Assembly: GCF_004138295.1 (NCBI RefSeq)
Contig: NZ_SCFM01000025.1
Coordinates: forward strand, 1 to 64,000
DNA from: Ectobacillus funiculus
GTDB taxonomy: Bacteria; Bacillota; Bacilli; Bacillales; Bacillaceae_G
Length of the DNA: 64,000 nucleotides
Direction of reading: 5' to 3'
In this document: positions 53,458 to 62,226 of the stretch, piece by piece
How the letters are laid out: each line of letters starts with the position of its first letter
Numbering within the stretch: the first letter of the stretch is position 1
Program-made: the position numbers and the translations under genes
The notes under the pieces: generated by a model
Told to the model about the DNA's origin: nothing
Databases searched by the model: none
The model's input: the letters and a program-made list of their open reading frames with translations, nothing else

Positions 53458-54261
53458 TTACTTTGTCACTGTAATTCTCCCATTATTTGTTGTTAGTTTA
53501 ATTACATGTGTGCCTTTGCCAATCACTGCATTACCCTCGTATTTGTCAAGGATATCAATATGCCCATTATCTACATGCACATCAAACGCCACATCCACAG
53601 GATCCTTCTCTGTTTGAATCTCGATGCTTCCATTGTTGCTGCCAAGCTGCATCGTCCGTTCTAAGTCCTTTGTGACAACAAAAATCCTTCCATTTGACGT
53701 TTTCCCTTTAATGGTTCCCTCCACATACTCTAATTGGATTTTTCCATTATCTGATTCTACATCAACAGCATTGGCCCCAATATGCTTTAATGTAATCATT
53801 CCGTTGTTCAGCTCTGCCTTTACGTTGTTAGCATTCACTTTCTCTACTTTCACGCGTCCATTATTGCTGTCAATTTGCAGCGATTCATATACCTTTTCAG
53901 GTAAAAGTACTTTTACCGTTAGCGGCTTGAAGCGAAAATCAAAATTAAAAAGCTTGAGCTTCTGGCTTTCTAATTTAACAGCAAGGGTCGTTCCTTCTAC
54001 CTCAGCAGAAAACCTCTGTTTCATATGATCATTTCCCGTGCCTGACAACGAAACTGTAGCCGCCGCATCTGTTGTTGGGAGGATTTCGATGGCTGCATTA
54101 CCCGCTTCTACCTGTACCGCGGTAATGTTAGGATTATCAATCACTTTTTCTTCTGAAATAGAAGATTGCTTCTCTAGCGAACCGAATGTTATAAAAGCTC
54201 CTATTACACCAACCAACAAAAATGCTAGTGCAAGGAGAGACAATTTTTTTATATTACTCAC
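53458..54261 (-). CDS. DUF4097 beta-helix/adhesin-like membrane-anchored protein
   Basis: 267 residues. An N-terminal membrane anchor or signal segment (LSLLALAFLLVGVIGAFI) is followed by the repeated DUF4097 pattern: SNNGRVKVEKV, LNNGMITLKHI, SDNGKIQLEYVEG, TSNGRIFVV, SNNGSIEIQT, VDNGHIDI, TNNGRITVTK. This produces a beta-solenoid outside the membrane. Last gene of the padR-DUF1700-DUF4097 operon, which in Bacillus is linked to envelope stress. Confidence 0.9.
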   Translation of the reverse strand: MSNIKKLSLLALAFLLVGVIGAFITFGSLEKQSSISEEKVIDNPNITAVQVEAGNAAIEILPTTDAAATVSLSGTGNDHMKQRFSAEVEGTTLAVKLESQKLKLFNFDFRFKPLTVKVLLPEKVYESLQIDSNNGRVKVEKVNANNVKAELNNGMITLKHIGANAVDVESDNGKIQLEYVEGTIKGKTSNGRIFVVTKDLERTMQLGSNNGSIEIQTEKDPVDVAFDVHVDNGHIDILDKYEGNAVIGKGTHVIKLTTNNGRITVTK

Positions 54262-54823
54262 GTTTTAGCCCACCCTTCACAAGTGCCATGTTAAATTTTA
54301 AATAACGTACAAACCCGCTCGTTACAGCCTTTGTTGCAAAAAACATACCAATTGCAATAAACAACCCGATTCCGCAAAGCGCACAGGATACGAACAGATC
54401 AAAAAATTCAAAGGTTTCTGGAGTAATGACTGCATTCACCAGAACAAGCAGCGGTGAGAGAACAAATGCCGCACCTACTGCCCAACCGGAAAACATGACG
54501 CCGACTAAAGCAATAAATGGCCCCATCACGATAACAAAGTTGAAAAAGCCTAATCCAATAACAGCCCATACAGCGCGCATAATATTTCCTGCGGTCGTAC
54601 TTGTTTCTACCTTCTCAAGATGGTGAGAAGCAGATAACTCTCTAGCGATTTGACTTGGAGAACCGAGGGAAGCTGTCATTTCTTCTTCTGTTTTCCCCTC
54701 TTCTCTCCCTATAGCGAAGTACTCTTCGTAATCTTGCAAAATATCCTGCCGTTCCTCTGTAGAAATTCCTTTTAAATTTCCCTCTAATTGCTTTAGAAAT
54801 TGTTCCTTATTCATCATAGCCAC
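54254..54823 (-). CDS. DUF1700/HAAS-domain membrane protein
   Basis: 189 residues. N-terminal HAAS region [34 protein letters not shown], then several transmembrane helices. DUF1700 proteins pair with PadR regulators and DUF4097 proteins as here. Overlaps padR (17 bases) and DUF4097 (8 bases), so translation is coupled. Confidence 0.9.
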   Translation of the reverse strand: MAMMNKEQFLKQLEGNLKGISTEERQDILQDYEEYFAIGREEGKTEEEMTASLGSPSQIARELSASHHLEKVETSTTAGNIMRAVWAVIGLGFFNFVIVMGPFIALVGVMFSGWAVGAAFVLSPLLVLVNAVITPETFEFFDLFVSCALCGIGLFIAIGMFFATKAVTSGFVRYLKFNMALVKGGLKRE

Positions 54824-55130
54824 CTTCTTTAATTAATTGATTTACACCATTCGAAAATTCATTCCATTCTGCAATCAGCTCATGAAGATATGTTCTTCCT
54901 TTTTCCGTTAGCTTGTAATATTTACGCGAAGGGCCTTCTGACGATTCTTGTAAGTACGTTGTAAAGTATTCTTCTTTTGTTAATCGTCTTAACAGCGGAT
55001 ATACAGAGCCTTCAGATATTTCAATTTGATCTGAAATTTTCTGCACTAATTCATATCCGTAACGATCCTGCTTATCTAACAGCACAAGCACACACAATTC
55101 CAAAACACCTTTTTTAAATTGCACATTCAA
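54807..55130 (-). CDS. PadR family transcriptional regulator
   Basis: 107 residues, a winged-helix PadR-s1 type: [48 protein letters not shown] and [15 protein letters not shown]. Probably represses its own operon through the palindrome at 55159-55181. Confidence 0.93.
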   Translation of the reverse strand: MNVQFKKGVLELCVLVLLDKQDRYGYELVQKISDQIEISEGSVYPLLRRLTKEEYFTTYLQESSEGPSRKYYKLTEKGRTYLHELIAEWNEFSNGVNQLIKEGGYDE

Positions 55131-55158
55131 TGTAAAATCACCCTATCTATTATTATTC

Positions 55159-55181
55159 AGTACTATTTATTATATAGTACT
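55159..55181. promoter_or_regulatory. PadR-type operator over the operon promoter
   Basis: AGTACTAT-TTATTAT-ATAGTACT, 8-bp perfect arms with a 7-base centre. On the minus strand it contains TATAAT, so it coincides with the -10 of the padR operon. Confidence 0.75.
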
Positions 55182-55303
55182 AAGCCATGATAAATACTTC
55201 TGTGATAAAAATATATCATCCACTACTGTTCATTGCAAGGTACTTTTGTTTCTTTATTAGTTAAGATACGTTATGCATTATACTTTCTCACTTCTAAATG
55301 AGA

Positions 55304-55335
55304 AAAGGAAGACGTCTAAAATCACGCCTTCCTTT
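55304..55335 (-). terminator. Terminator of pepF
   Basis: AAAGGAAGGCG ... CGTCTTCCTTT then TCTC on the minus strand; the adjoining repeat copy O lies between it and the stop codon. Confidence 0.7.
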
Positions 55336-55389
55336 ACACCTCTGTCTTCGCCCAAGTGCAGGGCTTGCCAGTCGGCGAGTTTTCTTTAT
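55335..55389 (-). repeat. Dispersed structured repeat, copy O (first half only)
   Basis: The CTCGCC hairpin half ends inside the last pepF codons, so insertion probably supplied the stop. Confidence 0.75.
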
Positions 55390-57209
55390 TTCTCAAACAA
55401 AAGCTGCTCAAGTTCATTTAATTTTTCTTCAAACACTTGAAGGGCTTCTTTAACAGGAGCTGGAGATGTCATATCAACGCCCGCCTTTTTCAGCACTTCA
55501 ATTGGGTAATCAGAGCTTCCTGCCTTTAAGAAATGGCCAATATATTTCTCAACAGCTGGTTCGCCCTCCTCCAAGATTTTCTTCGATAATGCCGTTGCCG
55601 CACTAAAGCCTGTTGCGTATTGATATACGTAATAATTGTAATAGAAGTGAGGAATGCGAGACCATTCTAGGCCGATTTCTTCATCAATCACAAGCGCATC
55701 GCCAAAGTACTTTTTGTTTAAATCATAGTACATGGACGTCAGTAAATCCGGCGTAAGTGCATGTCCTTCCTGCACCTTCGTATGAATTGCATGCTCAAAC
55801 TCCGCAAACATCGTTTGACGGAAAACTGTGCCGCGGAAAGTTTCTAAGTAATGGTTCAGCAAGTATAAACGCTTTTTCTTGTCCTCTGTTGTTTGAAGCA
55901 GATAATCATTCAACAGTGCCTCATTGCACGTAGATGCTACCTCTGCCACGAAAATCGAGTAATCCCCGTATACGTATGGCTGTGTTTTACGCGTATAATA
56001 GCTGTGTACAGAATGACCAAACTCATGGGCCAGAGTGAAGAGGTTATTCACGTTATCTTGCCAATTCATTAAAATATACGGGTTCGTGCCGTATGTACCC
56101 GAGGAGTACGCACCGCTTCGTTTCCCTCTGTTTTCGTGTACATCCACCCAACGGTTTTCGTATGCTTCTTTTAAAATTGATACATATTCATCACCAAGCT
56201 TCGCAAGCGCCTTTAGCAAAATATCCTGCGCTTCCTCGTACTTAACCTCTATTTTTGCTTCCTTCACAAGCGGCGTGAACAAATCGTACATATGAAGTTC
56301 ATCGAGCTCAAGGGCACGCTTACGAATCTCAATATACCTATGCAACAAAGGCAGGTGATCATTTACAGTATTAACAAGCTGATCGTACACAGCTTCTGGG
56401 ATATTATTATTACTTAGCGCAGCTTGACGCGCTGAATCATATTTGCGAACGCGAGCATAGAAGTTATTTTTCTTTACCGCTCCGCTTAATGTACTTGCAA
56501 ATGTATTTTTATATTTACCATATGTGTCGTATACCGCCTGAAAAGCATCACGACGCACGCGCTGATCTTCACTTTCTAAAAACTGAATGTAACGTCCGTG
56601 CGTGACCTCTACTTCTTCCCCATTTTCATCCTGGATAGATGGGAATTTCAAATCAGCATTATTTAGCATACCAAATGTGTTACTAGATGAGCCTAAAACC
56701 TCTGATGCTTGCGCTAGTAACGCTTCTTCACTCTCTGATAACACGTGCGGACGCTGGCGGTTAATTTCATCAAGCGAATGTGAATACACCTTTAGCTCTT
56801 CATTTTCCTGTAAAAACGCTTGGATTTTCTCTTCTGGAACTGAAAGAATCTCTGGAACGATATAAGCCATTTCACTAGATGCCTGTGCATACAAGTTTCT
56901 TGCTCGATCGTTATACGCTTGATAGAAGGAGTTTGTTGTATCTTGATCGTATCGCATATGAGCGTATGTATACAGCTTACCGAGGCGCATGGTCACTTCA
57001 TCCTGATATTGAAAAGCTGCAAGCAAATCATTTGCAGAATTGCCAAGCTTCCCTTTAAACTCGCCAAGCTTTGGAAGCATCTCTTTAATTTCCTGAAATT
57101 CAGCCTCCCATTGTTCATCCGTCGCAAAAATATCCTCGAGACGCCATGTCGATTCTACAGGTACTTCGTTACGCGCTGGCAATTGCTTTGCTGTTTTTTG
57201 TTCCGCCAT
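55386..57209 (-). CDS. pepF: Oligoendopeptidase F
   Basis: 607 residues from ATG 57209, 6 bases after AAAGGAGGAA; an upstream extension is rejected. M3 metallopeptidase with the zinc motif TLAHEFGHSVH (HEFGH) and the conserved FVAEVASTCNEALL glutamate. It degrades peptides of about 7-17 residues in the cytosol. Downstream of coiA on the same strand, as in other bacilli where pepF follows coiA. Confidence 0.96.
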   Translation of the reverse strand: MAEQKTAKQLPARNEVPVESTWRLEDIFATDEQWEAEFQEIKEMLPKLGEFKGKLGNSANDLLAAFQYQDEVTMRLGKLYTYAHMRYDQDTTNSFYQAYNDRARNLYAQASSEMAYIVPEILSVPEEKIQAFLQENEELKVYSHSLDEINRQRPHVLSESEEALLAQASEVLGSSSNTFGMLNNADLKFPSIQDENGEEVEVTHGRYIQFLESEDQRVRRDAFQAVYDTYGKYKNTFASTLSGAVKKNNFYARVRKYDSARQAALSNNNIPEAVYDQLVNTVNDHLPLLHRYIEIRKRALELDELHMYDLFTPLVKEAKIEVKYEEAQDILLKALAKLGDEYVSILKEAYENRWVDVHENRGKRSGAYSSGTYGTNPYILMNWQDNVNNLFTLAHEFGHSVHSYYTRKTQPYVYGDYSIFVAEVASTCNEALLNDYLLQTTEDKKKRLYLLNHYLETFRGTVFRQTMFAEFEHAIHTKVQEGHALTPDLLTSMYYDLNKKYFGDALVIDEEIGLEWSRIPHFYYNYYVYQYATGFSAATALSKKILEEGEPAVEKYIGHFLKAGSSDYPIEVLKKAGVDMTSPAPVKEALQVFEEKLNELEQLLFEK

Positions 57210-57329
57210 GTTGATTCCTCCTTTTTTAATTAAGAGCCTGTAATAAGTATTCTCTTCTAGCTGCTTCATTCCTTCCGCACGCTTCTATTATATCCGTTTT
57301 TCGGCGGCTGATGTTGCAGACTGCTCATT

Positions 57330-58511
57330 TCAGAAAAGAAGGAGCGCATGCTTCATTGCCTCCTCATCTCTCGCAAATGCTTCCCCTTCTGTTTGCGGCA
57401 CAATACTTACCTGCTTTCTTCGATATGTTTGCCCTGACACAAGTTCAATCAGATCGCTGGCGCACAAAAAAGCCATATATTCCTTTAACGTCCTTTTAAA
57501 ATAGGAAAACGGATAATAAGGGAGAACACGCCTTTGAATAACACTGTGCTGTTCAACATAGCGGACGATTTGCCAAAAGGGGAGGCTCTCTCCTGCTCGC
57601 ATCGGTTCAATAAGATCAAACAAAATAAGGCTTTGCCAAATGATAGCTGGCGTTTGAATCGCAAGGAGTGAGGGCAGCGGGACACCCGCTTCTGCTGGAA
57701 GACGAGACGGAGAAATTCCTTTCGTATACATGTATTGAAAAAATTCTTCGTAGCCGCGGCGCATATGTAAAAACTGGCCCATACGCCAGCGCTTTTTCTT
57801 TTGCAGCCATTGCTGCTCCAGCTGTTCAAAGGAAAAGAGGGATGGAGAAAAGATAGAAGAGATGGTGGCTGAAGATATACGATGGACAAATGTATGAGCA
57901 AATGATGTGGAAGAGGAAAACGGCAGAAGAGGAGAGCATTTGAAAAATGAAGCATGATCCGGACAGAAATAGAGAACATATGGAATTCTATTCTGTGCAA
58001 ATAAAGCAGGAAAAGAAGAAAGCCGAAGCCAGTGGGCCGCATAGCGCTTATACTGGTTGCCACCCAGAATCCATAATACGCGTAAGCCCTCGCGCCAATA
58101 CGAATGAGTTCGTTCCAAAAATCTTTTCGTAGGAATAGGGGAGCATTGAAACTCAACCGCTGCTTGTACATCAGCACGAGTAAGCAGTAAATCAGGACGC
58201 TGGCGAATCGAGGGCAAATATACTTCAGGTTCCGTTAAAAAACCTTGGGTCTTAAACCAATGATACAGCATTTCTTTTCCGGCGAGATGGTATGCTGATT
58301 CCGGCTCTAAGTCGAGCTTGCACACCATCGTACGCTTATGGGCAAAATGATATTTTTTCCTCGTGCCCAGCTTCAGCTGTACCTCACTTTCACAAACAGG
58401 GCAGAAAAACACCTCGCGTTCACGCATCTCCTGCAGCAGCTCCTTGCCAAGAGGCTGCAGTAAGTTAAGGCGTTCTCCGTTTTGTTTTAAGGCTACAAAC
58501 AAAATACCCAC
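57330..58511 (-). CDS. coiA: Competence protein CoiA
   Basis: 393 residues. N-terminal zinc-binding-like region VFFCPVCESEVQLKLGTRKKYHFAHK followed by a nuclease-like fold with RQRPDLLLTRADVQAAVEFQCSPI (D-x(n)-ExQ pattern). It promotes recombination of transforming DNA. Its N-terminus shares the Cys-pair pattern with the YjcD helicase of this window. Confidence 0.94.
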   Translation of the reverse strand: MGILFVALKQNGERLNLLQPLGKELLQEMREREVFFCPVCESEVQLKLGTRKKYHFAHKRTMVCKLDLEPESAYHLAGKEMLYHWFKTQGFLTEPEVYLPSIRQRPDLLLTRADVQAAVEFQCSPIPTKRFLERTHSYWREGLRVLWILGGNQYKRYAAHWLRLSSFPALFAQNRIPYVLYFCPDHASFFKCSPLLPFSSSTSFAHTFVHRISSATISSIFSPSLFSFEQLEQQWLQKKKRWRMGQFLHMRRGYEEFFQYMYTKGISPSRLPAEAGVPLPSLLAIQTPAIIWQSLILFDLIEPMRAGESLPFWQIVRYVEQHSVIQRRVLPYYPFSYFKRTLKEYMAFLCASDLIELVSGQTYRRKQVSIVPQTEGEAFARDEEAMKHALLLF

Positions 58512-58565
58512 ACTCCTTTCGCTTGTTAATTTCTATAAACAAAACGAAGAGTCCTTCTTCTTTGA

Positions 58566-60104
58566 TTATAACAGCGGTGACAGGAGGCGATATGTGGATT
58601 CAACAATACGCATCACAAGACGTCTCTTGTTAAACTGATCCATATGAATTTCCTTTGAAACGGTCAAATCTTCTTCAAAGTCTTGTACAAGCTTATGAAT
58701 GCTTGCTGTGTCATATAAAAATGCATTGATTTCAAAGTTCAAATGAAAACTCCTCATATCCATGTTGGCAGTGCCAATAGAAGCGAGAGAGAAATCAACT
58801 ATTACGATCTTGCTATGCAAAAAACCTCTTTCATATTCATAAATCTTTGCCCCTGCCTCAAGAAGCTCTGGAAAATAGGAACGGGACGCATAAAAAACAG
58901 TTCGTTTGTCAGGCTTGCTCGGTACGAGTAAACGCACATCGATCCCGGCCAGTGCAGCTACCTTTAATGCGGCCAGAATATCATCATCTGGAATAAAATA
59001 GGGTGTAGCAATCCAAATGGACTTACGCGCTGAAGAAATCATCGCAAAGTACAAATGCTTAATGGTCTCCCATTTACTATCGGGTCCCCCTGCCACAAGC
59101 TGCACACCTCCAAGTCCTTCTCCTTCGATGCGCTCCGTACTAAGCAAGATAGAATCCAGAGCTGCTTCACCAGTCATATAAAACCAATCCTGTAAAAAAA
59201 TCATCTGCAGACTTTGAACTGCCTCGCCGCGTAAATACAAGTGAGTATCTCGCCAAAAGCCGAAATATTTATCTTTTCCTAAATATTCATCCCCGATGTT
59301 TAAGCCCCCGACAAACCCTTCTTTACCATCTACGACGATAATCTTCCGATGGTTTCGATAATTAATCTTGTCATTTAAAATAGGGAAACGAACTGGGAAG
59401 AACGGAAGCATTTCCACTCCGCCGCTTCTCAGCTTCCCCACATAAGCTTTAGAGAGGCGGAAGCTGCCAACAGCATCATACAAAAATCGAACCTTCACCC
59501 CTTCCGCCTGTTTACGAAGAAGAATCTCTTGGATTTCAGTTCCGATTTTATCATCACGAACGATATAATACTCCATATGAATATGATGCTGCGCCTTCTC
59601 AAGCACCTCTTTGATAGAAGAAAATGTCTCTTCTCCGTTTGTTAACACCTTGGTTTCAGTCTGGAAGGAAATATTCAGTGAACCAAGACGCGACGCAAGG
59701 CGAAATAACAGTTCCTGATGCGTATGCTCCGCTAAAAACTGCTGTTGCCTCTCGTTTTCTTTATATTGTAAAAATGCCTGTTCATCCAGAAGCGCTTTCT
59801 TTTGAAACATTCGTTTCCGGCGAAAATTTTGTCCAAATAATAAATAAGCAAAAAAGCCGAAGACCGGGAAAATACCGAGAACAATGAGCCATGTCAACGT
59901 TTTAGACGGTTGTCGATTTTCAAGAAAAATAACAAAACCGATAAAAAAAGCCGACAAGGTAAACAACACGCTCAGTACACCAAATACTGAAATGTTTTTA
60001 TGTATCAAATCTGAATAAAACGTCGCATCATTCACGAGACGAAGAGTAAGAAAAACTGCAAATAATAGAATAAAAAACAAGATAAGTTTTAAAACATTCT
60101 TCAT
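58566..60104 (-). CDS. cls: Cardiolipin synthase
   Basis: 512 residues. Two N-terminal transmembrane helices (1-30, 40-60) are followed by two PLD/HKD motifs: HRKIIVVDGKEGFVGGLNIGD and LHSKIVIVDFSLASIGTANMD. It joins two phosphatidylglycerols to make cardiolipin. Bacilli carry several copies (clsA, ywiE, ywjE); the copy cannot be named. Confidence 0.94.
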   Translation of the reverse strand: MKNVLKLILFFILLFAVFLTLRLVNDATFYSDLIHKNISVFGVLSVLFTLSAFFIGFVIFLENRQPSKTLTWLIVLGIFPVFGFFAYLLFGQNFRRKRMFQKKALLDEQAFLQYKENERQQQFLAEHTHQELLFRLASRLGSLNISFQTETKVLTNGEETFSSIKEVLEKAQHHIHMEYYIVRDDKIGTEIQEILLRKQAEGVKVRFLYDAVGSFRLSKAYVGKLRSGGVEMLPFFPVRFPILNDKINYRNHRKIIVVDGKEGFVGGLNIGDEYLGKDKYFGFWRDTHLYLRGEAVQSLQMIFLQDWFYMTGEAALDSILLSTERIEGEGLGGVQLVAGGPDSKWETIKHLYFAMISSARKSIWIATPYFIPDDDILAALKVAALAGIDVRLLVPSKPDKRTVFYASRSYFPELLEAGAKIYEYERGFLHSKIVIVDFSLASIGTANMDMRSFHLNFEINAFLYDTASIHKLVQDFEEDLTVSKEIHMDQFNKRRLVMRIVESTYRLLSPLL

Positions 60105-60149
60105 ATCGTGCCCCCTTTCTAAAGGATAGATTTCCTAGCGTTACTTTCT

Positions 60150-60232
60150 CTTTTAGGAGTACAGTATAAGGGCAATTACGCGTCTGTCTTCGCCCAAAGG
60201 CAAAGCTTGCCAATCGGCGAGTTTTCTTTAAA
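60150..60232 (-). repeat. Dispersed structured repeat, copy P (partial)
   Basis: Only the first hairpin and gaagacag region plus part of the ACTGTA arm remain. The rest of 60105-60366 has no gene. Confidence 0.75.
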
Positions 60233-60336
60233 GTGTGTTCACATTTCTCATTGCCCGGTCTCTGTAGTATACTCTCTATGCGGAAAAGCTCCCGCCTGAT
60301 GAAGCAATCCATTTTGCTTATTATATGCGACAATGA

Positions 60337-60367
60337 AAAAGCCGATTTCAGTATAAAGAAATCGGCC
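60337..60367 (-). terminator. Terminator of mecA
   Basis: Minus strand GCCGATTTC-TTTATACT-GAAATCGGC then TTTTTC; it overlaps the end of the gene. Confidence 0.8.
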
Positions 60368-61038
60368 TACGCTTTTAAAGAAAAGTTTTTGCGGATGACA
60401 GATAGGGAACTTTCAGAAATTACGGTTTTACCGTACTCCTGCACACGATGAATGGTCATAGCAGATTCTTCGCCATACTCCATAATAATGCTTAAAATGC
60501 TATCCATTTCCTCTTCATCGTGTAACTCTTCATCAAATTCTACATATAAATAGTATCGTCCGTCAAAAACATATAATTCATTTTGAATGTCCTCAAGCGC
60601 GATACAATGGCTTAATGAGATGACATCTTCAAAATCTTGAAACTTCACAAGAAACCCTAATGTTCCATCCTGACTTAAGTACGTATAGTCTTCCTGCTCA
60701 AGTTGCTGCTCGAATAGAGATTCGATCCGTTCATCAAGCGGAATATCAATCACTTTATCAAGACCAATTGGTAACTCAAGCTTTTGACCATCCTTTGAGA
60801 TTTGAGCTCTCGTTACAATAACCTCAATTCCTTTTTCAAGCGCCTGTACCTGGATCCAAAGCGGACCGTCGACAAAGAAGTCATCCTGGTCGCGTACTTC
60901 GTCCATCATCTCCCAGAATAACTGTTCGCTTTTTTCACGGTTATACCAAATTTCCTCCCGGTTAAAGCCGCGTTCCTCTATATCGATGTATGATATATAA
61001 AATTTGACTGTATGATCGTTAATTCTTTCAATATCCAA
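60367..61038 (-). CDS. mecA: Adaptor protein MecA
   Basis: 223 residues. N-terminal DIERINDHTVKFYISYIDIEERGFNREEIWYNREKSEQLFWEMMDE substrate-recognition domain and a C-terminal ClpC-binding domain (FLVKFQDFEDVISLSH, YYLYVEFDEELHDEEEMDSILSIIMEYGEES). It targets ComK and others to ClpCP. An acidic linker between them is shorter than in B. cereus. Confidence 0.95.
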   Translation of the reverse strand: MDIERINDHTVKFYISYIDIEERGFNREEIWYNREKSEQLFWEMMDEVRDQDDFFVDGPLWIQVQALEKGIEVIVTRAQISKDGQKLELPIGLDKVIDIPLDERIESLFEQQLEQEDYTYLSQDGTLGFLVKFQDFEDVISLSHCIALEDIQNELYVFDGRYYLYVEFDEELHDEEEMDSILSIIMEYGEESAMTIHRVQEYGKTVISESSLSVIRKNFSLKA

Positions 61039-61434
61039 TTCTGCTCTCTCCCTTCCTATTTGGCATATTTGATGAAGGGACCCCCCCTAGACTATGGTGC
61101 ATTTGTACTATCATATCACGATGCTGGAAAATCCTCTAGGAAATCTTGTACTCTCATTTTATGATAAGAAGCGTCGAAATGGAAATAAAATTACCGCTTT
61201 TTTAAAAAACAGACATTTGCCCTACAAAAAACAAGCAGAAAAGGCTGCTCTAGCCATTTCTATGAATCGTTTTTGACATTTCTCTAGCATTTCTACGCCT
61301 TTTCTCTCCGCTCGGTTAGCATAAAATTCTTCGACAAACTTAGAATATTTCCTTTTCTTGACAGTTCGTAACATTGTCCCTTATATTGATTAAAAGTACT
61401 GAGACAGAAAACTAATAAACGGGGGACTATACAT
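61039..61434. other. Intergenic stretch between mecA and yjbE
   Basis: Divergent region. Contains the yjbE promoter near 61358-61387; no yybP-ykoY-type manganese riboswitch is recognisable. Nothing else identified. Confidence 0.5.
61358..61387 (+). promoter_or_regulatory. Promoter of yjbE
   Basis: TTGACA, 18-base spacer, TATATT. Sigma-A type. Confidence 0.7.
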
Positions 61435-62109
61435 ATGGATTTTGACTTTCTTATGTCGATCCTTATGATTGTAGGCATCGATATTGTTTTAGGAGGAGAC
61501 AATGCGATTGTCATTGCCTTGGCGAGCCGTAATTTGCCGGAAACTCAACGCAATAAGGCCATCTTCCTCGGCACAGGTTTAGCCATTATTGTTCGTATTT
61601 TATTAACAATTATTGCCGTATACCTGCTTGTGATTCCATTTTTACAGCTGATTGGCGCTGTTTTGCTCCTATTTATCTCCTATAACCTGCTTACAGGTGA
61701 AGGAGAAGATCTCTCCAAGATTCAAGCAAGTCCTACCTTAATGGCAGCCGTCCGTACAATTGTGTTTGCTGATATCGTAATGGGGTTTGATAATGTCCTC
61801 GCAGTTGCCGGTGCTGCACACGGAAATATTATTCTTGTTGTGTTAGGATTAATTGTTTCCATTCCTATCATTATATGGGGCAGCAAGCTCATTTTAGTAC
61901 TAATGGAAAAGTTCTCTATTCTCGTTTATGTCGGCTCTGGAATTTTAGCATATACGGCCGGCAAAATGGCAACCCATGAAGAAAGACTAGCCAGCTTCCT
62001 TGAGGAAAACATCTTTCTGCAGACGGGAATTCCAGCAGCGGCAGTTGTCGGTGTGTTGGTAGTTGGGTATATCGCCAATCAAATTAGGCTAAAGAAAGCG
62101 CATAACTGA
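61435..62109 (+). CDS. yjbE: TerC-family membrane protein YjbE
   Basis: 224 residues, seven-helix TerC/YjbE family protein with metal-site Asp motifs GIDIVLGGDNAIVIALASR and DIVMGFDNVLAVAGAAHG. TerC-family members are linked to metal handling at the membrane, Mn2+ in B. subtilis. Start supported by GGGGGA. Confidence 0.92.
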   Translation: MDFDFLMSILMIVGIDIVLGGDNAIVIALASRNLPETQRNKAIFLGTGLAIIVRILLTIIAVYLLVIPFLQLIGAVLLLFISYNLLTGEGEDLSKIQASPTLMAAVRTIVFADIVMGFDNVLAVAGAAHGNIILVVLGLIVSIPIIIWGSKLILVLMEKFSILVYVGSGILAYTAGKMATHEERLASFLEENIFLQTGIPAAAVVGVLVVGYIANQIRLKKAHN

Positions 62110-62173
62110 ATGAAACAACATAAGGAATGAACATGTAAATATCCATAATGGCTTAATCCGCACAAAAGAAGGA

Positions 62174-62222
62174 GAGGGTGTCCCAGAAGATAGCGCATTG
62201 CTAGCCTCTTAGGACACCCTTT
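62174..62222. terminator. Terminator between yjbE and the alpha-galactosidase gene
   Basis: AGGGTGTCC ... GGACACCCT, T-rich on the plus side (TTTGTCG); may serve both convergent genes. Confidence 0.7.
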
Positions 62223-62226
62223 GTCG

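Noticed and set aside
61280-61434. Manganese (yybP-ykoY) riboswitch in front of yjbE
   Set aside because: Its conserved loop motifs are not seen; only a sigma-A-type promoter is visible.
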